Positions 18,713-27,086 of a stretch of DNA of 64,000 nucleotides are shown piece by piece. The DNA comes from Gracilibacillus lacisalsi DSM 19029 (GTDB lineage: Bacteria; Bacillota; Bacilli; Bacillales; Amphibacillaceae). The stretch's first letter is position 1. Each line of letters starts with the position of its first letter. The translations under genes and the position numbers were made by a program. The DNA lies in assembly GCF_000377765.1 (NCBI RefSeq), contig NZ_KB898662.1:1-64000 (forward strand), given 5' to 3'. Under the pieces are notes generated by a model that did no database searches, had not been told where the DNA came from, and saw only the letters and a list, made by a program, of their open reading frames with translations.

Positions 18713-20037
18713 GATTTATCCCCTCCTGATTCGATCGTAATCAGTACCTTTTCTATACGATAATCTGATATTTCAACTGCTTCAAATATCAGATTTTTAT
18801 AAGAAATGGCTGGACGTTCTGAATTTTTTGGAATGTATCCTAGCTGATGAACCATAAAACCATTTACCGTCTCGAAATCCTCGGAAGGTAACTCCATTTG
18901 AAAAGCTTCCTCCAATAAATAGAGATGAGTCGTTCCCTCTACCTCATATTGATTCGTATTAACCTTTTTCACACTGCTTGCCTCATCTTCACCTGGTAAA
19001 TGATGTTCACTTAATATTTCTCCAACAATCTCCTCGATCATATCTTCCATTGTAATAAGACCATCAATTCCACCATATTCATCGACAACCATCGCGATAT
19101 GGATGTTATGTTTCTTCATATCGCGAAAGGCGACATCAATAGGTTGAGACTCCATTACATAATAAGGCTCACGTAAGAAGTGATTCCACGTTTGGTCATT
19201 TGTTTTTAAATAAGGAAACATGTCCTTCATATGTAAAATACCAATAATATGATCGATATCCTCCTCATAAACAGGAAAACGAGTAAAACGTTTATCATTA
19301 ATGATATCTACTATTTCCTCGATACTTGACTCCACATTAATCGCTGTAATATCTGTTCTGTGTGTCATAATATCGGAGACGGTTTTATCATTAAACTCAA
19401 ATATATTATGAATCATCCGTTTTTCATCATTTTCAATTGTTCCACGTTCACCACCAATATCCACCAGCATTCTAATTTCCTCTTCATTTGCCTCTTCCTG
19501 TTTGGCATGTGGGTCTACTCCAAACAATTTTACGATTAAGTTCGTCGAAAGATTCAATATTTTAACAAACGGATAACTAATTTTAAATAGCATCGATAAT
19601 GGACTAACTGTTTTATAAGCTATTGTCTCTGCCTTTTGCAAGGCTAATTGCTTCGGTACTAGTTCTCCAATTACCAATGTAAAGTACGAAAGTAGAATCG
19701 TAATCGTAACAACAGCGATTGTTTTCATTAATGGTAAAGCGATCGGTACACCGATAGCCACTAACCATTCTGCTAATGGCCCGGCAAAACGATCGGCAGC
19801 AAATGCACTAGCGAGGAAACCCGCTAAGGTTATACCGATTTGAATCGTTGCCAAAAAGCGGCCAGGTTCTGATAATAAAGCCTGTAATTTAATTGATTTT
19901 TTGTCACCTTGTTCCGCTCTTTTCTTTATTTTATTATCATTCAAAGCTACTAGCGAAATCTCAGAAGCTGCAAAAAACGCATTGATTAATATTAGTAATA
20001 CAAGAATAAGAAAAGATAATATCAAAATACCACCCAC
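18709..20037 (-). CDS. CNNM/CorC-family membrane protein (DUF21, CBS pair, CorC_HlyC)
   Basis: The 442-residue protein has an N-terminal DUF21 domain with four membrane helices (about 5-190). Paired CBS domains follow (about 205-330, 'MTHRTDITAINVESSIEEIV'), then a CorC_HlyC transporter-associated domain (about 350-435). Relatives such as MpfA and the CNNM family control Mg2+ efflux and bind nucleotide in the CBS module. Coupling to a P2A ATPase by a 4-bp overlap suggests a joint role in divalent-cation balance. Older databases call this group hemolysins, which is misleading. Confidence 0.9.
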   Translation of the reverse strand: MGGILILSFLILVLLILINAFFAASEISLVALNDNKIKKRAEQGDKKSIKLQALLSEPGRFLATIQIGITLAGFLASAFAADRFAGPLAEWLVAIGVPIALPLMKTIAVVTITILLSYFTLVIGELVPKQLALQKAETIAYKTVSPLSMLFKISYPFVKILNLSTNLIVKLFGVDPHAKQEEANEEEIRMLVDIGGERGTIENDEKRMIHNIFEFNDKTVSDIMTHRTDITAINVESSIEEIVDIINDKRFTRFPVYEEDIDHIIGILHMKDMFPYLKTNDQTWNHFLREPYYVMESQPIDVAFRDMKKHNIHIAMVVDEYGGIDGLITMEDMIEEIVGEILSEHHLPGEDEASSVKKVNTNQYEVEGTTHLYLLEEAFQMELPSEDFETVNGFMVHQLGYIPKNSERPAISYKNLIFEAVEISDYRIEKVLITIESGGDKS

Positions 20038-20235
20038 TTTTCACCAGTCTTATCATTGTTATACCCAAAATAAACGATAACAAGACAATTTTTTTGATAA
20101 TACATGATTAAAAATGTCAAATTCGGATGAAACCTGTTACAAAATATGTCATAATAGATTATAATAGAAAATATATTCTTAATATGTGATAATAAAAATA
20201 ATTTAATTAGTACTCAGAAAGTAGTTGGTGGAATT

Positions 20236-21138
20236 ATGCAATTAGAAATAGATAAGTCGTCCCTACCAGTATATGAAGCATTAGCAAGCCAAGTCAGATT
20301 AGAAATTATCCAATTATTATCGAAAAATAAAATGAATATAAAGGAATTATCCAGTGTTTTAGGGATCAGTAGTCCGATTGTGACCAAACATATTGAAAAG
20401 TTAGAAAAAGCTGGTATCATTCGAACAGAAAAGATACCGGGAAAATCAGGGTTACAACGAATCTCCATACTAAAAGTCGACCACATTGAAGTCAATTTTC
20501 CTAAAAAAATCTATCATTCATTTGCTACATATGAAACGTCAGTACCTATTGGTCATTACACAGACTACCATGTTGTACCTACTTGTGGCTTAGCAACTAG
20601 TAAAGACTTTGTTGGCCCAGTAGATCAAACCAAATATTTTATGGACCCTAAAAGAATGGATGCAAGAATATTATGGTTTACTCAAGGATTTATTGAATAT
20701 AAAACTCCGAACTTTTTGCAAGAAGAAGATCAATTACAACAAATGGATATCAGTTTTGAAATCTCATCGGAGTTTCCATTTTCAAACGAAATATGGCCAT
20801 CTGACATTACTTTCACTTTAAACAATATCGAGTTAGGAACATGGCAAAGCCCAGGTGATTTTGCGGATACTAGAGGTAAATATACTCCTGACTGGTGGCC
20901 GCACAATATTAACCAATACGGACTACTAAAAACGATTCGAATCACATCACATGGCACCTATATGGATGGGGAACCTTTGTCAGATGTAACCATTCATGAT
21001 TTAGACACTACTGTAGATGGATGGAAATTCAGAGTAGAAGTAAAAGAAGATGCCGAACATGTAGGTGGAGTTACATTGTTCGGAAAAGAGTTCGGAAACC
21101 ATGATCAGGATATTAATTTTAAATTATATTATATTTAA
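20236..21138 (+). CDS. ArsR-type HTH regulator with a large C-terminal domain
   Basis: The 300-residue protein begins with an ArsR-like winged helix (about 10-80, 'LASQVRLEIIQLLSKNKMNI' and 'LSSVLGISSPIVTKHIEKLE'). About 210 residues follow that are rich in Trp, Tyr and Phe with beta-strand periodicity. No cysteine pair for metal sensing is present. The C-terminal part does not match a domain I can name. It looks like a beta-sandwich ligand domain, as in regulators found near carbohydrate genes in Paenibacillus and Bacillaceae. It stands alone with its own terminator. The DNA-binding role is well supported and the ligand is unknown. Confidence 0.75.
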   Translation: MQLEIDKSSLPVYEALASQVRLEIIQLLSKNKMNIKELSSVLGISSPIVTKHIEKLEKAGIIRTEKIPGKSGLQRISILKVDHIEVNFPKKIYHSFATYETSVPIGHYTDYHVVPTCGLATSKDFVGPVDQTKYFMDPKRMDARILWFTQGFIEYKTPNFLQEEDQLQQMDISFEISSEFPFSNEIWPSDITFTLNNIELGTWQSPGDFADTRGKYTPDWWPHNINQYGLLKTIRITSHGTYMDGEPLSDVTIHDLDTTVDGWKFRVEVKEDAEHVGGVTLFGKEFGNHDQDINFKLYYI

Positions 21139-21170
21139 TAGTTAGTTATTTCATAATGAAGTTGAATAAC

Positions 21171-21206
21171 AAGAATCCGTCTCAATTTATTGGACGGATT
21201 CTTTTC
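21171..21206 (+). terminator. Rho-independent terminator after the ArsR-type gene
   Basis: Arms AGAATCCGTC and GACGGATTCT are followed by TTTT, about 30 bp after the stop codon. Confidence 0.85.
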
Positions 21207-21379
21207 TATTAGAATAATCATATATTCCATATCTTTACTACATCACAAATTACTATCCTTCTAAAACTTTTTCCTTTCTAAAGTGTAAAAAAACAGCTTC
21301 ACAATGCCTAATACTTCCTTTAAAATAATGATAGAAGAATGTCGAATTGTGAAATGAAAAAGAAAATGAGGGAACAGCG

Positions 21380-21739
21380 ATGAAAAAAACAGTCATCATT
21401 GCAGATGATTCACGATTTATGAGACAGTGGCTTAAGCAGAAAATCGAACAACATCCCTATCAAGTTGTTGCAGAAGCCTCAACTGGTCTAGAAGCAGTGA
21501 AAGCATATCAACAATATAAACCAGATATTATCATCTTAGATATCGTTATGCCAAAATCGAACGGATTAGATGCCTTACTAAAAATCAAAGACTTAGACCC
21601 AAGCGCTAATGTCATCATGGCCTCTTCCCTCGCCACTCACGATAACGTAACAAGGGCATTACAATATGGAGCCAAAGACTTTATCATCAAACCACACTTT
21701 CATAACTTAATCCAAATTATGGATAATATTTTCGATTAG
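21380..21739 (+). CDS. Single-domain CheY-like response regulator
   Basis: The 119-residue receiver domain has acidic residues DD at 9-10, the phospho-acceptor Asp54 (IIILDIVMP), Ser/Thr near 82 and Lys near 104 (IIKPHFHN). It has no output domain. The sequence is close to CheY and to stand-alone response regulators. It is not next to chemotaxis genes, and its kinase is not in this window unless the orphan acts with the chemoreceptor pathway. Confidence 0.9.
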   Translation: MKKTVIIADDSRFMRQWLKQKIEQHPYQVVAEASTGLEAVKAYQQYKPDIIILDIVMPKSNGLDALLKIKDLDPSANVIMASSLATHDNVTRALQYGAKDFIIKPHFHNLIQIMDNIFD

Positions 21740-21774
21740 CAGTAATAGAACTAATTAACAGATAACCGTTTGTC

Positions 21775-21859
21775 GAGCGGACATTTATTCCGTTATTCGG
21801 TTCATTTAAGTTAACATTAGAGCTTTTTTCGATGAATAGCGTAATAGATGTCCGCGCTC
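21775..21859. repeat. Family 3 inverted-repeat element
   Basis: The element starts GAGCGGACATTTATTCCG and ends with the inverted counterpart TAATAGATGTCCGCGCTC. It is about 85 bp and related to 11869-11946. It lies between a plus-strand and a minus-strand gene that converge. Confidence 0.8.
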
Positions 21860-21931
21860 AGCCCTGACATAATCATGTCTACGTTACTTCGCTGCTTGGA
21901 ACAAACACAGCGACTTCCCACTCAGACCTTT

Positions 21932-21962
21932 AAAAAAGCCTGGCATTTGTTTAGCCAAGCTT
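21932..21962 (-). terminator. Rho-independent terminator of the 21968-22522 gene
   Basis: Arms AAGCCTGGC and GCCAAGCTT pair with one mismatch and are followed on the minus strand by six T. Confidence 0.75.
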
Positions 21963-21967
21963 CCTAA

Positions 21968-22522
21968 TTAAAATAATTCGTAATAGCTTTCTTGTCCTAG
22001 GTGCTGTACATATTTGTCCGCCAACTCTTTTAAATTTGTAGATTCTTCTAAAAAGAGCCACTGATCATCTTTTTCACCTGTATAAGATTTACGTTCTACT
22101 TGAAAAGCTCTCGTATCTTTATCCAATAATGTAAAACATAACTGCGCATCATATGTTTTATATTTCGGATCGGACAATGCCTCAACAATCAAAGGATTCT
22201 CATCGAATGGGACAGGATTTTCGTACGTATATAAATAGATACTTTTTTGTCTGATATCTAACTTATAATCCTTAATTGGACTATTATTTTCCATACTCTC
22301 TTTAAGTAACTGCACTTCTTCATCAGTTATTTTCCGTCTTGACTTCTTTGTTAAAAAGACTCTTCCATTCGGGTGTTCATATATTTCATACCCTTCTGGA
22401 ATGCTATCAACTGAAGTATTAGAATCATCTTTTTTAAAATAAAAGGACGGATTACCTTTGTTCGTTTTCCTTACATGTAAATAGTACTCATCTCCACGAA
22501 AATTCGTATATTTCACTGCCAT
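21968..22522 (-). CDS. Uncharacterised cytoplasmic protein
   Basis: From the ATG at 22522 this is a 184-residue soluble protein rich in Lys, Glu and Tyr, with no signal peptide or membrane helix. AAGGTGGTG precedes the chosen ATG, and a longer start 42 bp upstream has no such site. The sequence begins 'MAVKYTNFRGDEYYLHVR' and has alternating charged strands. I cannot assign it to a named family. It is a monocistronic minus-strand gene with its own terminator, divergent from the scdA gene. Confidence 0.75.
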   Translation of the reverse strand: MAVKYTNFRGDEYYLHVRKTNKGNPSFYFKKDDSNTSVDSIPEGYEIYEHPNGRVFLTKKSRRKITDEEVQLLKESMENNSPIKDYKLDIRQKSIYLYTYENPVPFDENPLIVEALSDPKYKTYDAQLCFTLLDKDTRAFQVERKSYTGEKDDQWLFLEESTNLKELADKYVQHLGQESYYELF

Positions 22523-22650
22523 CTTTACACCACCTTTAGTTTCATAGCCGATACGTAATCTCAAGATTTTGCTTTCATTAGTATAACAAAAATCAGAATA
22601 AAGTGAAACTTTGAAAAAACCATGTTTGCAATTGATTAAAATTTACATAA

Positions 22651-22666
22651 TGTGATTTGCATCACA
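22651..22666. promoter_or_regulatory. CRP/FNR-type binding site upstream of scdA
   Basis: TGTGATTTGCATCACA has perfect 6-bp arms and fits the Gram-positive Fnr consensus TGTGA-N6-TCACA. It lies 60-75 bp upstream of the start of scdA, a position suited to activation under low oxygen. Confidence 0.7.
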
Positions 22667-22725
22667 AATAATTTCTGATCCTTTTGTTACAGTAAAAGTA
22701 ACACAAGTAAAGGAGGATCAATATC

Positions 22726-23427
22726 ATGAGAGAATTCCAACTAACTGATACACCTGCAGATATTGTCAAAATATACCCGAAAGCAAGTGATTTCTTTAAA
22801 AAAGAAAAAATTGATTTTTGTTGTGGCGGTGACCAACCTCTTCAATCTATTCTTGATAAGAAAAAAAGACCTGTTGATGGGGAACAGCTTATTGGCTCGA
22901 TCAATGAATCCTACCAAGCATGGATAGAAGCCGGGAATAAAGAGATCAATTGGGATGATGTCACTCCTTCAGAATTGGTCGACTATATTATGCAACATCA
23001 TCATCACTATTTACATGAAGAGTTAACACCACTCAGTCAGTTTGTTACGAAAATATACCGAGTACACGGTCCGCATCATCCGCACCTTGAAGATTTATAT
23101 AAATTATTTCATCAATTCAAAATGGAAATGGAAGGTCATATGATAGAAGAAGAACGTGATTTATTCCCGCTCTTTGAAAAATATCAAGTAGAGCCTAGCC
23201 AAGTATTAAGAGAGAACATTTTCCAATTGAACAAAACGATGATCGAGGATCACGAATTTGTAGGTGAACTCATGCAACAAATGAACGAAATAACCAATGA
23301 CTATACATTGCCAGAAGGTGCATGTAATTCATACAGGATCACCTATGCTAGACTAGCAGAGCTAGAACAAAACACGTATCAACATATACACTTGGAAAAC
23401 AATATACTCTTTAAGTCCATTTCATAG
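22726..23427 (+). CDS. scdA: Iron-sulfur cluster repair di-iron protein (RIC)
   Basis: The 233-residue protein has an N-terminal ScdA_N (DUF542) segment with the conserved Cys32-Cys33 pair in DFCCGG. A hemerythrin-like di-iron domain follows, with the metal ligands in 'HHHHYLHEEL', 'HMIEEERDLFP', 'DHEFVGELM' and 'HIHLENNILF'. RIC proteins repair Fe-S clusters damaged by nitric oxide or oxidative stress. AAAGGAGG precedes the ATG. The Fnr-type box upstream fits expression under oxygen limitation and nitrosative stress. A second small palindrome (TGTTAC-N7-GTAACA, 22685-22703) overlaps the likely promoter start. Confidence 0.94.
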   Translation: MREFQLTDTPADIVKIYPKASDFFKKEKIDFCCGGDQPLQSILDKKKRPVDGEQLIGSINESYQAWIEAGNKEINWDDVTPSELVDYIMQHHHHYLHEELTPLSQFVTKIYRVHGPHHPHLEDLYKLFHQFKMEMEGHMIEEERDLFPLFEKYQVEPSQVLRENIFQLNKTMIEDHEFVGELMQQMNEITNDYTLPEGACNSYRITYARLAELEQNTYQHIHLENNILFKSIS

Positions 23428-23433
23428 GATAGT

Positions 23434-23464
23434 AAAGACGCTAATAGTAGGATTAGCGTCTTTT
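23434..23464 (+). terminator. Rho-independent terminator of scdA
   Basis: Arms AAGACGCTAAT and ATTAGCGTCTT with a six-base loop are followed by a short T run. Confidence 0.88.
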
Positions 23465-23598
23465 ACATATTTTCGACAATTTCCCGGGGAATATTTCCAA
23501 ATAATTGTATTAGTTTATAATAATATAGTGTAAGAATGATAAATATTGGGAATAGCTTAAAGAGAATTATTTTAGTGTCATTAAAGGAGTGCATACGC

Positions 23599-23898
23599 AT
23601 GGAAATCAAAGTGTCAGATCAAGCATTACAATGGTTTAAAGATGACGTTGGGGTAAGCGATGGAGATACAATAAAATTTCAAGCTAAATATGGTGGTTAT
23701 AGCCCAATACATGAAGGTTTTTCACTAGCCTTTGCACTAAATGAACCAATGGAAGATACGATTACAACTACGGAAAGAGATGGCATCACCTTTTTTATTG
23801 ATGCGACAGATGCATGGTATTTTGAAGGGTATAATTTAATTGTCGAATATAATGAACAACTAGATGAAGTTGCATATGATTATGAAGAAATCCAGTAA
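23599..23898 (+). CDS. HesB/YneR-like protein lacking the cluster cysteines
   Basis: This 99-residue protein begins 'MEIKVSDQALQWFKDDVG' after AAAGGAG. It matches the YneR/YqkB subgroup of the HesB (A-type Fe-S carrier) fold. It contains no cysteine, so it cannot hold a cluster the way IscA or SufA does. Its role may be structural or regulatory. An in-frame extension of 21 codons upstream lacks a ribosome-binding site and is not used. It sits alone between two terminators. Confidence 0.82.
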   Translation: MEIKVSDQALQWFKDDVGVSDGDTIKFQAKYGGYSPIHEGFSLAFALNEPMEDTITTTERDGITFFIDATDAWYFEGYNLIVEYNEQLDEVAYDYEEIQ

Positions 23899-23925
23899 AG
23901 AGTGAGGAAATCCCTCACTCTTTTT
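23897..23925 (+). terminator. Rho-independent terminator of the HesB-like gene
   Basis: Arms AAGAGTGAGG and CCTCACTCTT with a short loop overlap the stop codon and are followed by a T run. Confidence 0.85.
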
Positions 23926-24009
23926 CTTTAGCTAAATCTCCTCCCTCTCGAACCAAATACAACGAAACAGGAAGAAATTATGTTAAAATAAAGGAAGACT
24001 TATCAGGAA

Positions 24010-24088
24010 GTTAGCGACCGTCACCATCCGCTTCATAACTTTACACTTGAAGTTAGGGGCTTACGGACAGTTAGTAACGTGGTAAAGC
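24010..24088 (+). repeat. Family 4 element (possible structured leader or repeat remnant)
   Basis: The segment starts GTTAGCGACCGTCACCATCCG, trimmed here at its core GTTAGCG, and ends GGACAGTTAGTAACGTGGTAAA-like. Related sequences at 41341-41412 and 49820-49888 are all on the plus strand and end in (A/G)CCGTGATAAA. This copy lies 60 bp upstream of the flavin reductase start. Its nature is unknown. Confidence 0.4.
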
Positions 24089-24148
24089 AAACTTAATAGA
24101 ATGTTCAGTATAATTTCCCGATATATTCTATAAAGGAGGTTTTAATCG

Positions 24149-24610
24149 ATGAGCAAGCAGGAGTTCCGCAAAGCGATGAGTAAATTTGCGACAGGAATTA
24201 CTGTCGTAACATCGGAATTTGATAATGAGATACAAGGAATGACAGTCAATGCATTTATGTCTGTGTCTTTGGATCCACAGTTAATTACCATTTCACTAGA
24301 TTCCAAAACGAATTTCTACCAAAATGCCGATAAAATTAAACGATTCGGCGTTAGTATTTTACGAGAAGAACAACAAGAAATATCCATGATCTTTGCTAAA
24401 CAAATAGAAAAAGAATATAAAGACTTTACAACTTTAGATGGTATACCAGTCATAGATCATGCACTCACTACATTGGCATGTACGGTAGTCAATACGGTTG
24501 AAGCAGGTGATCACTTACTGATTATTGCAGAAGTAGACGAAATCAAATTAGACGAAGGTAATCCAATTCTTTATTACAACAGTACATATAAAAGAATAGT
24601 GGATGAATAG
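24149..24610 (+). CDS. Flavin reductase-like FMN-binding protein
   Basis: The 153-residue protein has the flavin_reduct domain over its full length. The N-terminal 'FATGITVVTSEFDNEIQGMTVNAFMSVS' region, given here as two joined motifs (FATGITVVT and GMTVNAFMSVSLDPQL), binds FMN. Such proteins supply reduced flavin to monooxygenases or reduce flavin directly with NAD(P)H. AAAGGAGG precedes the ATG. It is the first of three closely spaced genes with a membrane protein and a Nudix hydrolase, though a functional link is not evident. Confidence 0.88.
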   Translation: MSKQEFRKAMSKFATGITVVTSEFDNEIQGMTVNAFMSVSLDPQLITISLDSKTNFYQNADKIKRFGVSILREEQQEISMIFAKQIEKEYKDFTTLDGIPVIDHALTTLACTVVNTVEAGDHLLIIAEVDEIKLDEGNPILYYNSTYKRIVDE

Positions 24611-24631
24611 AGAAGAGTACGGAGGATAGTC

Positions 24632-25114
24632 ATGGCCATTCTTGCAATCTTACGAAATAGTGCAATATTACCTAACAAAGAAGCGATGTTTTGGTTAAAT
24701 CGAGTAAACATGAGGGACACACTCGTTTATCTTTTTCTTATATTCTTTATTAGCTTCTTACCTAATGTCATTTTAATGATAGCAAACTTTGAACAAGGTC
24801 AATCTCACATTTCTTTTAGTCAATTTCTACTGCAAGTTATTGTCTTTTATCCCTTTTTTATCTTGTTTATCGTTGTTACAGGGGTTTCCATATTAGCAAT
24901 CGGTCCTTGGATACTAAAAATCTTCCTGCAGCGCAAATTAGCATATCAACAATTATGGAAGATGACTTGCTTTGCGTTACTATGGCCATTAATCATTTAT
25001 CACCTGTTATTTTTCACGCCACTACCAACTTCCATTGCTTTTTTGGTTGGTTTAGTGTTGTTATATATAATCCTATATCAAATGATTTTGATTTACCCCA
25101 AAAAAAGAAAGTGA
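24632..25114 (+). CDS. Small integral membrane protein, Yip1-like
   Basis: The 160-residue protein has four clear membrane helices (about 29-50, 65-92, 108-125 and 130-152) with basic ends. It resembles the short bacterial Yip1-like or DUF1189-like membrane proteins, but I cannot fix the family. GGAGG precedes the ATG. It lies 21 bp after the flavin reductase and 10 bp before the Nudix gene, so the three are probably cotranscribed. Confidence 0.75.
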   Translation: MAILAILRNSAILPNKEAMFWLNRVNMRDTLVYLFLIFFISFLPNVILMIANFEQGQSHISFSQFLLQVIVFYPFFILFIVVTGVSILAIGPWILKIFLQRKLAYQQLWKMTCFALLWPLIIYHLLFFTPLPTSIAFLVGLVLLYIILYQMILIYPKKRK

Positions 25115-25124
25115 GGGAGTTTCA

Positions 25125-25664
25125 TTGGCAGATAATGAATGGAAGATAAACCATAGTTCCACTACACAAGTAGATCGGTTTAAAATAACGATCGATGAAG
25201 TGTTACTTGCAAATGAACAGACACAGAATTTTTCGTATATTGAATTTCGGGAAGGTGTCTGTGTTTTAGCAATTACAAACGATAATAAAGTGGTCATGCT
25301 AAAACAATATCGTCATCCATTACAATCCACTGAACTTGAATTTCCCGCAGGTATGATTGAAGAAGATGAAGAACCTCTTTACGCTGCACAACGGGAGTTA
25401 TTAGAAGAAACAGGATATCAGGCAGAAGATTGGCAATCTCTCGATTATTTCTATCCATCTCCTGGTTCCACAACCGAAAAAATTCATTTGTATTTGGCAA
25501 CAAAGGCAACAAAAGTAGATGATCAATTTTTAGATGAGCTAGAAAACATCGAGGTTGAAATAGTTAATATGAAAGATTTTTGCAAACTGGTAGAACAAGG
25601 CATTTTTCGGCATGGTGCCGGTCTCGCGTGTTGGGCTCGATATTTAAGTATGTCTTTCAATTAA
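25125..25664 (+). CDS. Nudix hydrolase, ADP-ribose pyrophosphatase type
   Basis: The 179-residue protein carries a complete Nudix box: GMIEEDEEP followed by REL LEETGY (pattern G-x5-E-x7-RE-x2-EE-x-G), near residues 76-98. The upstream 'VVMLKQYRHPLQSTELEFPAG' region, read as QYR and ELEFPAG, is typical of ADP-ribose pyrophosphatases such as NudF. The start is TTG at 25125, supported by AGGGAG six bases upstream. It hydrolyses ADP-ribose or a related nucleoside diphosphate to AMP and a sugar phosphate. A strong terminator follows. Confidence 0.9.
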   Translation: MADNEWKINHSSTTQVDRFKITIDEVLLANEQTQNFSYIEFREGVCVLAITNDNKVVMLKQYRHPLQSTELEFPAGMIEEDEEPLYAAQRELLEETGYQAEDWQSLDYFYPSPGSTTEKIHLYLATKATKVDDQFLDELENIEVEIVNMKDFCKLVEQGIFRHGAGLACWARYLSMSFN

Positions 25665-25685
25665 CTCCCAAAGGCTTGCCATTTT

Positions 25686-25726
25686 AGTGACTGTAAGAAT
25701 TAATTTAATCTTACCGTCACTTTTTT
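25686..25726 (+). terminator. Rho-independent terminator of the flavin reductase-Nudix unit
   Basis: Arms GTGACTGTAAGA and TCTTACCGTCAC pair with one mismatch and are followed by six T. Confidence 0.85.
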
Positions 25727-25779
25727 GCGTTTATTCTTTGTGCTAAACCCTCCAGGCCTTATCACTTCATACTAAATAT

Positions 25780-25898
25780 ACCCGCGATTCCTCTAGTAGC
25801 CATTATGAAATATATCGCCACTCCAGCTCCCAACATCCCTTTCCCTACCTTAGTCTGTTTTATATAAGTTGTGATACCAATGTTATATACTTTCCATA
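25780..25898. repeat. Degenerate family 1 repeat remnant
   Basis: The stretch containing 'GCCATTATGAAATATATCGCC' (core GAAATATATC) resembles the left flank of copy C (42390-42430). Its end, AAGTTGTGATACCAATG then TATACTTTCCATAC, resembles 403-440 and 29480-29518. The hairpin core is eroded. It ends right beside the LCP gene's terminator. Confidence 0.55.
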
Positions 25899-25932
25899 CA
25901 AAAAAAGCTAAAGCCCTTTTCAGGCTTTAGCT
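25899..25932 (-). terminator. Rho-independent terminator of the LCP gene
   Basis: Perfect arms AGCTAAAGCC and GGCTTTAGCT are followed on the minus strand by seven T. The hairpin overlaps the stop codon. Confidence 0.9.
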
Positions 25933-26850
25933 ATTGATCATGTCTCTTACTTTCGCTACTTCTTCCTCCGGAACAATGTAATAATAAATACCGTCGATCG
26001 TTGTTCCTGACCCTTGCACTTGATAGCTTGTCACATTTTTTCTTGTATCGGTATAACCATTCAGTAGTGACTTCATTGCATTAAAATCAAGGCTAGTAGA
26101 CATATTATTACCCATAATATCGATTAGCTCGTTCACTTTGGTAACATTTGCTACGTTAGCACCTTCATTAACAATTGCTTGTATTACTTTACGCTGACGT
26201 TCCGTTCTTCCAAAGTCACCAGCTGGATCTTGCTTTCTCATTCTTACATACGCAAGCGTCTTTGCACCGTCCATTTCAACTGGACCTTCTGTAAATTGGT
26301 ACTTGTTGTCACTCCACTCTATCTCATTGTCAACAGTAATCGTTCCGAGCTCGTCGACCAATTCTTGTAAGCCTTCCATATTGATACGAACAAAATAATC
26401 AATTTCAATGTCTAAGAAATTTTGAACTGTTTGTACTGCCATATCAGCACCGCCAAATGCATAGGCATGATTAATTTTATCCTCATTACCTCTACCTACA
26501 ATCAGTGTACGCGTATCTCGTGGAATACTAATTAACTGCATCTCATCTTTTTCTGGCTTTAATGATAATACCATTAAAGCATCTGATCGACCTGAATCAT
26601 TTCCGCGCTGATCCACACCTAATAACAATATATTTAAAGGTTCAGCATTTTCAGTTTTCTCTTTAACTTTTTCCATGTCGATCGATTCTACCGGATCATG
26701 CATTTTAGTATCGAATGTATCCTCCACATTATTCACAATCGACCAAACATAACCACCCACTGCTAATATAATAACCAACAAAATAATAAGCGGTGTTAAA
26801 ATCCACCATTTTTTTGATTTTCTTCGATTTGATCTTGTTTCCACTCTCAA
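25927..26850 (-). CDS. LytR-CpsA-Psr (LCP) family cell-wall glycopolymer ligase
   Basis: The 307-residue protein has a short basic cytoplasmic N terminus, one membrane helix (about 16-36) and an extracellular LCP domain. Motifs seen are 'LLLGVDQRGNDSGRSDALMV' near 75-94, 'ISIPRDTRTLI' near 108 and 'KINHAYAFGG' near 126, with the catalytic Asp and Arg residues of the family. LCP enzymes attach wall teichoic acid or other anionic polymers to peptidoglycan. It is a single-gene unit. Which polymer it handles cannot be read from the sequence. Confidence 0.92.
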   Translation of the reverse strand: MRVETRSNRRKSKKWWILTPLIILLVIILAVGGYVWSIVNNVEDTFDTKMHDPVESIDMEKVKEKTENAEPLNILLLGVDQRGNDSGRSDALMVLSLKPEKDEMQLISIPRDTRTLIVGRGNEDKINHAYAFGGADMAVQTVQNFLDIEIDYFVRINMEGLQELVDELGTITVDNEIEWSDNKYQFTEGPVEMDGAKTLAYVRMRKQDPAGDFGRTERQRKVIQAIVNEGANVANVTKVNELIDIMGNNMSTSLDFNAMKSLLNGYTDTRKNVTSYQVQGSGTTIDGIYYYIVPEEEVAKVRDMINS

Positions 26851-27086
26851 TCAACATCCTATCTGATTTTTCTAATTAATCTTTCATCATTATAGCACAA
26901 TAAGACTACAAAAAGGAAATTCCTTTTGCATTTTTTAGCAATTTATCTCATTTTTTGTATGAGTATATCAAGGAAATATATCGAGAAGTGCAGATTTTTA
27001 CAGCTAATCACGAATACTTGCATTTCCATAGCAAAAGGCAGATAATAATAACAGGAATTTTTCAAACATGGAAGGAACGTGTCAAA

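Noticed and set aside
18709-20037. Hemolysin toxin
   Set aside because: The domain set DUF21-CBS-CorC_HlyC marks a membrane ion-transport family. The toxin name is a historical mislabel.
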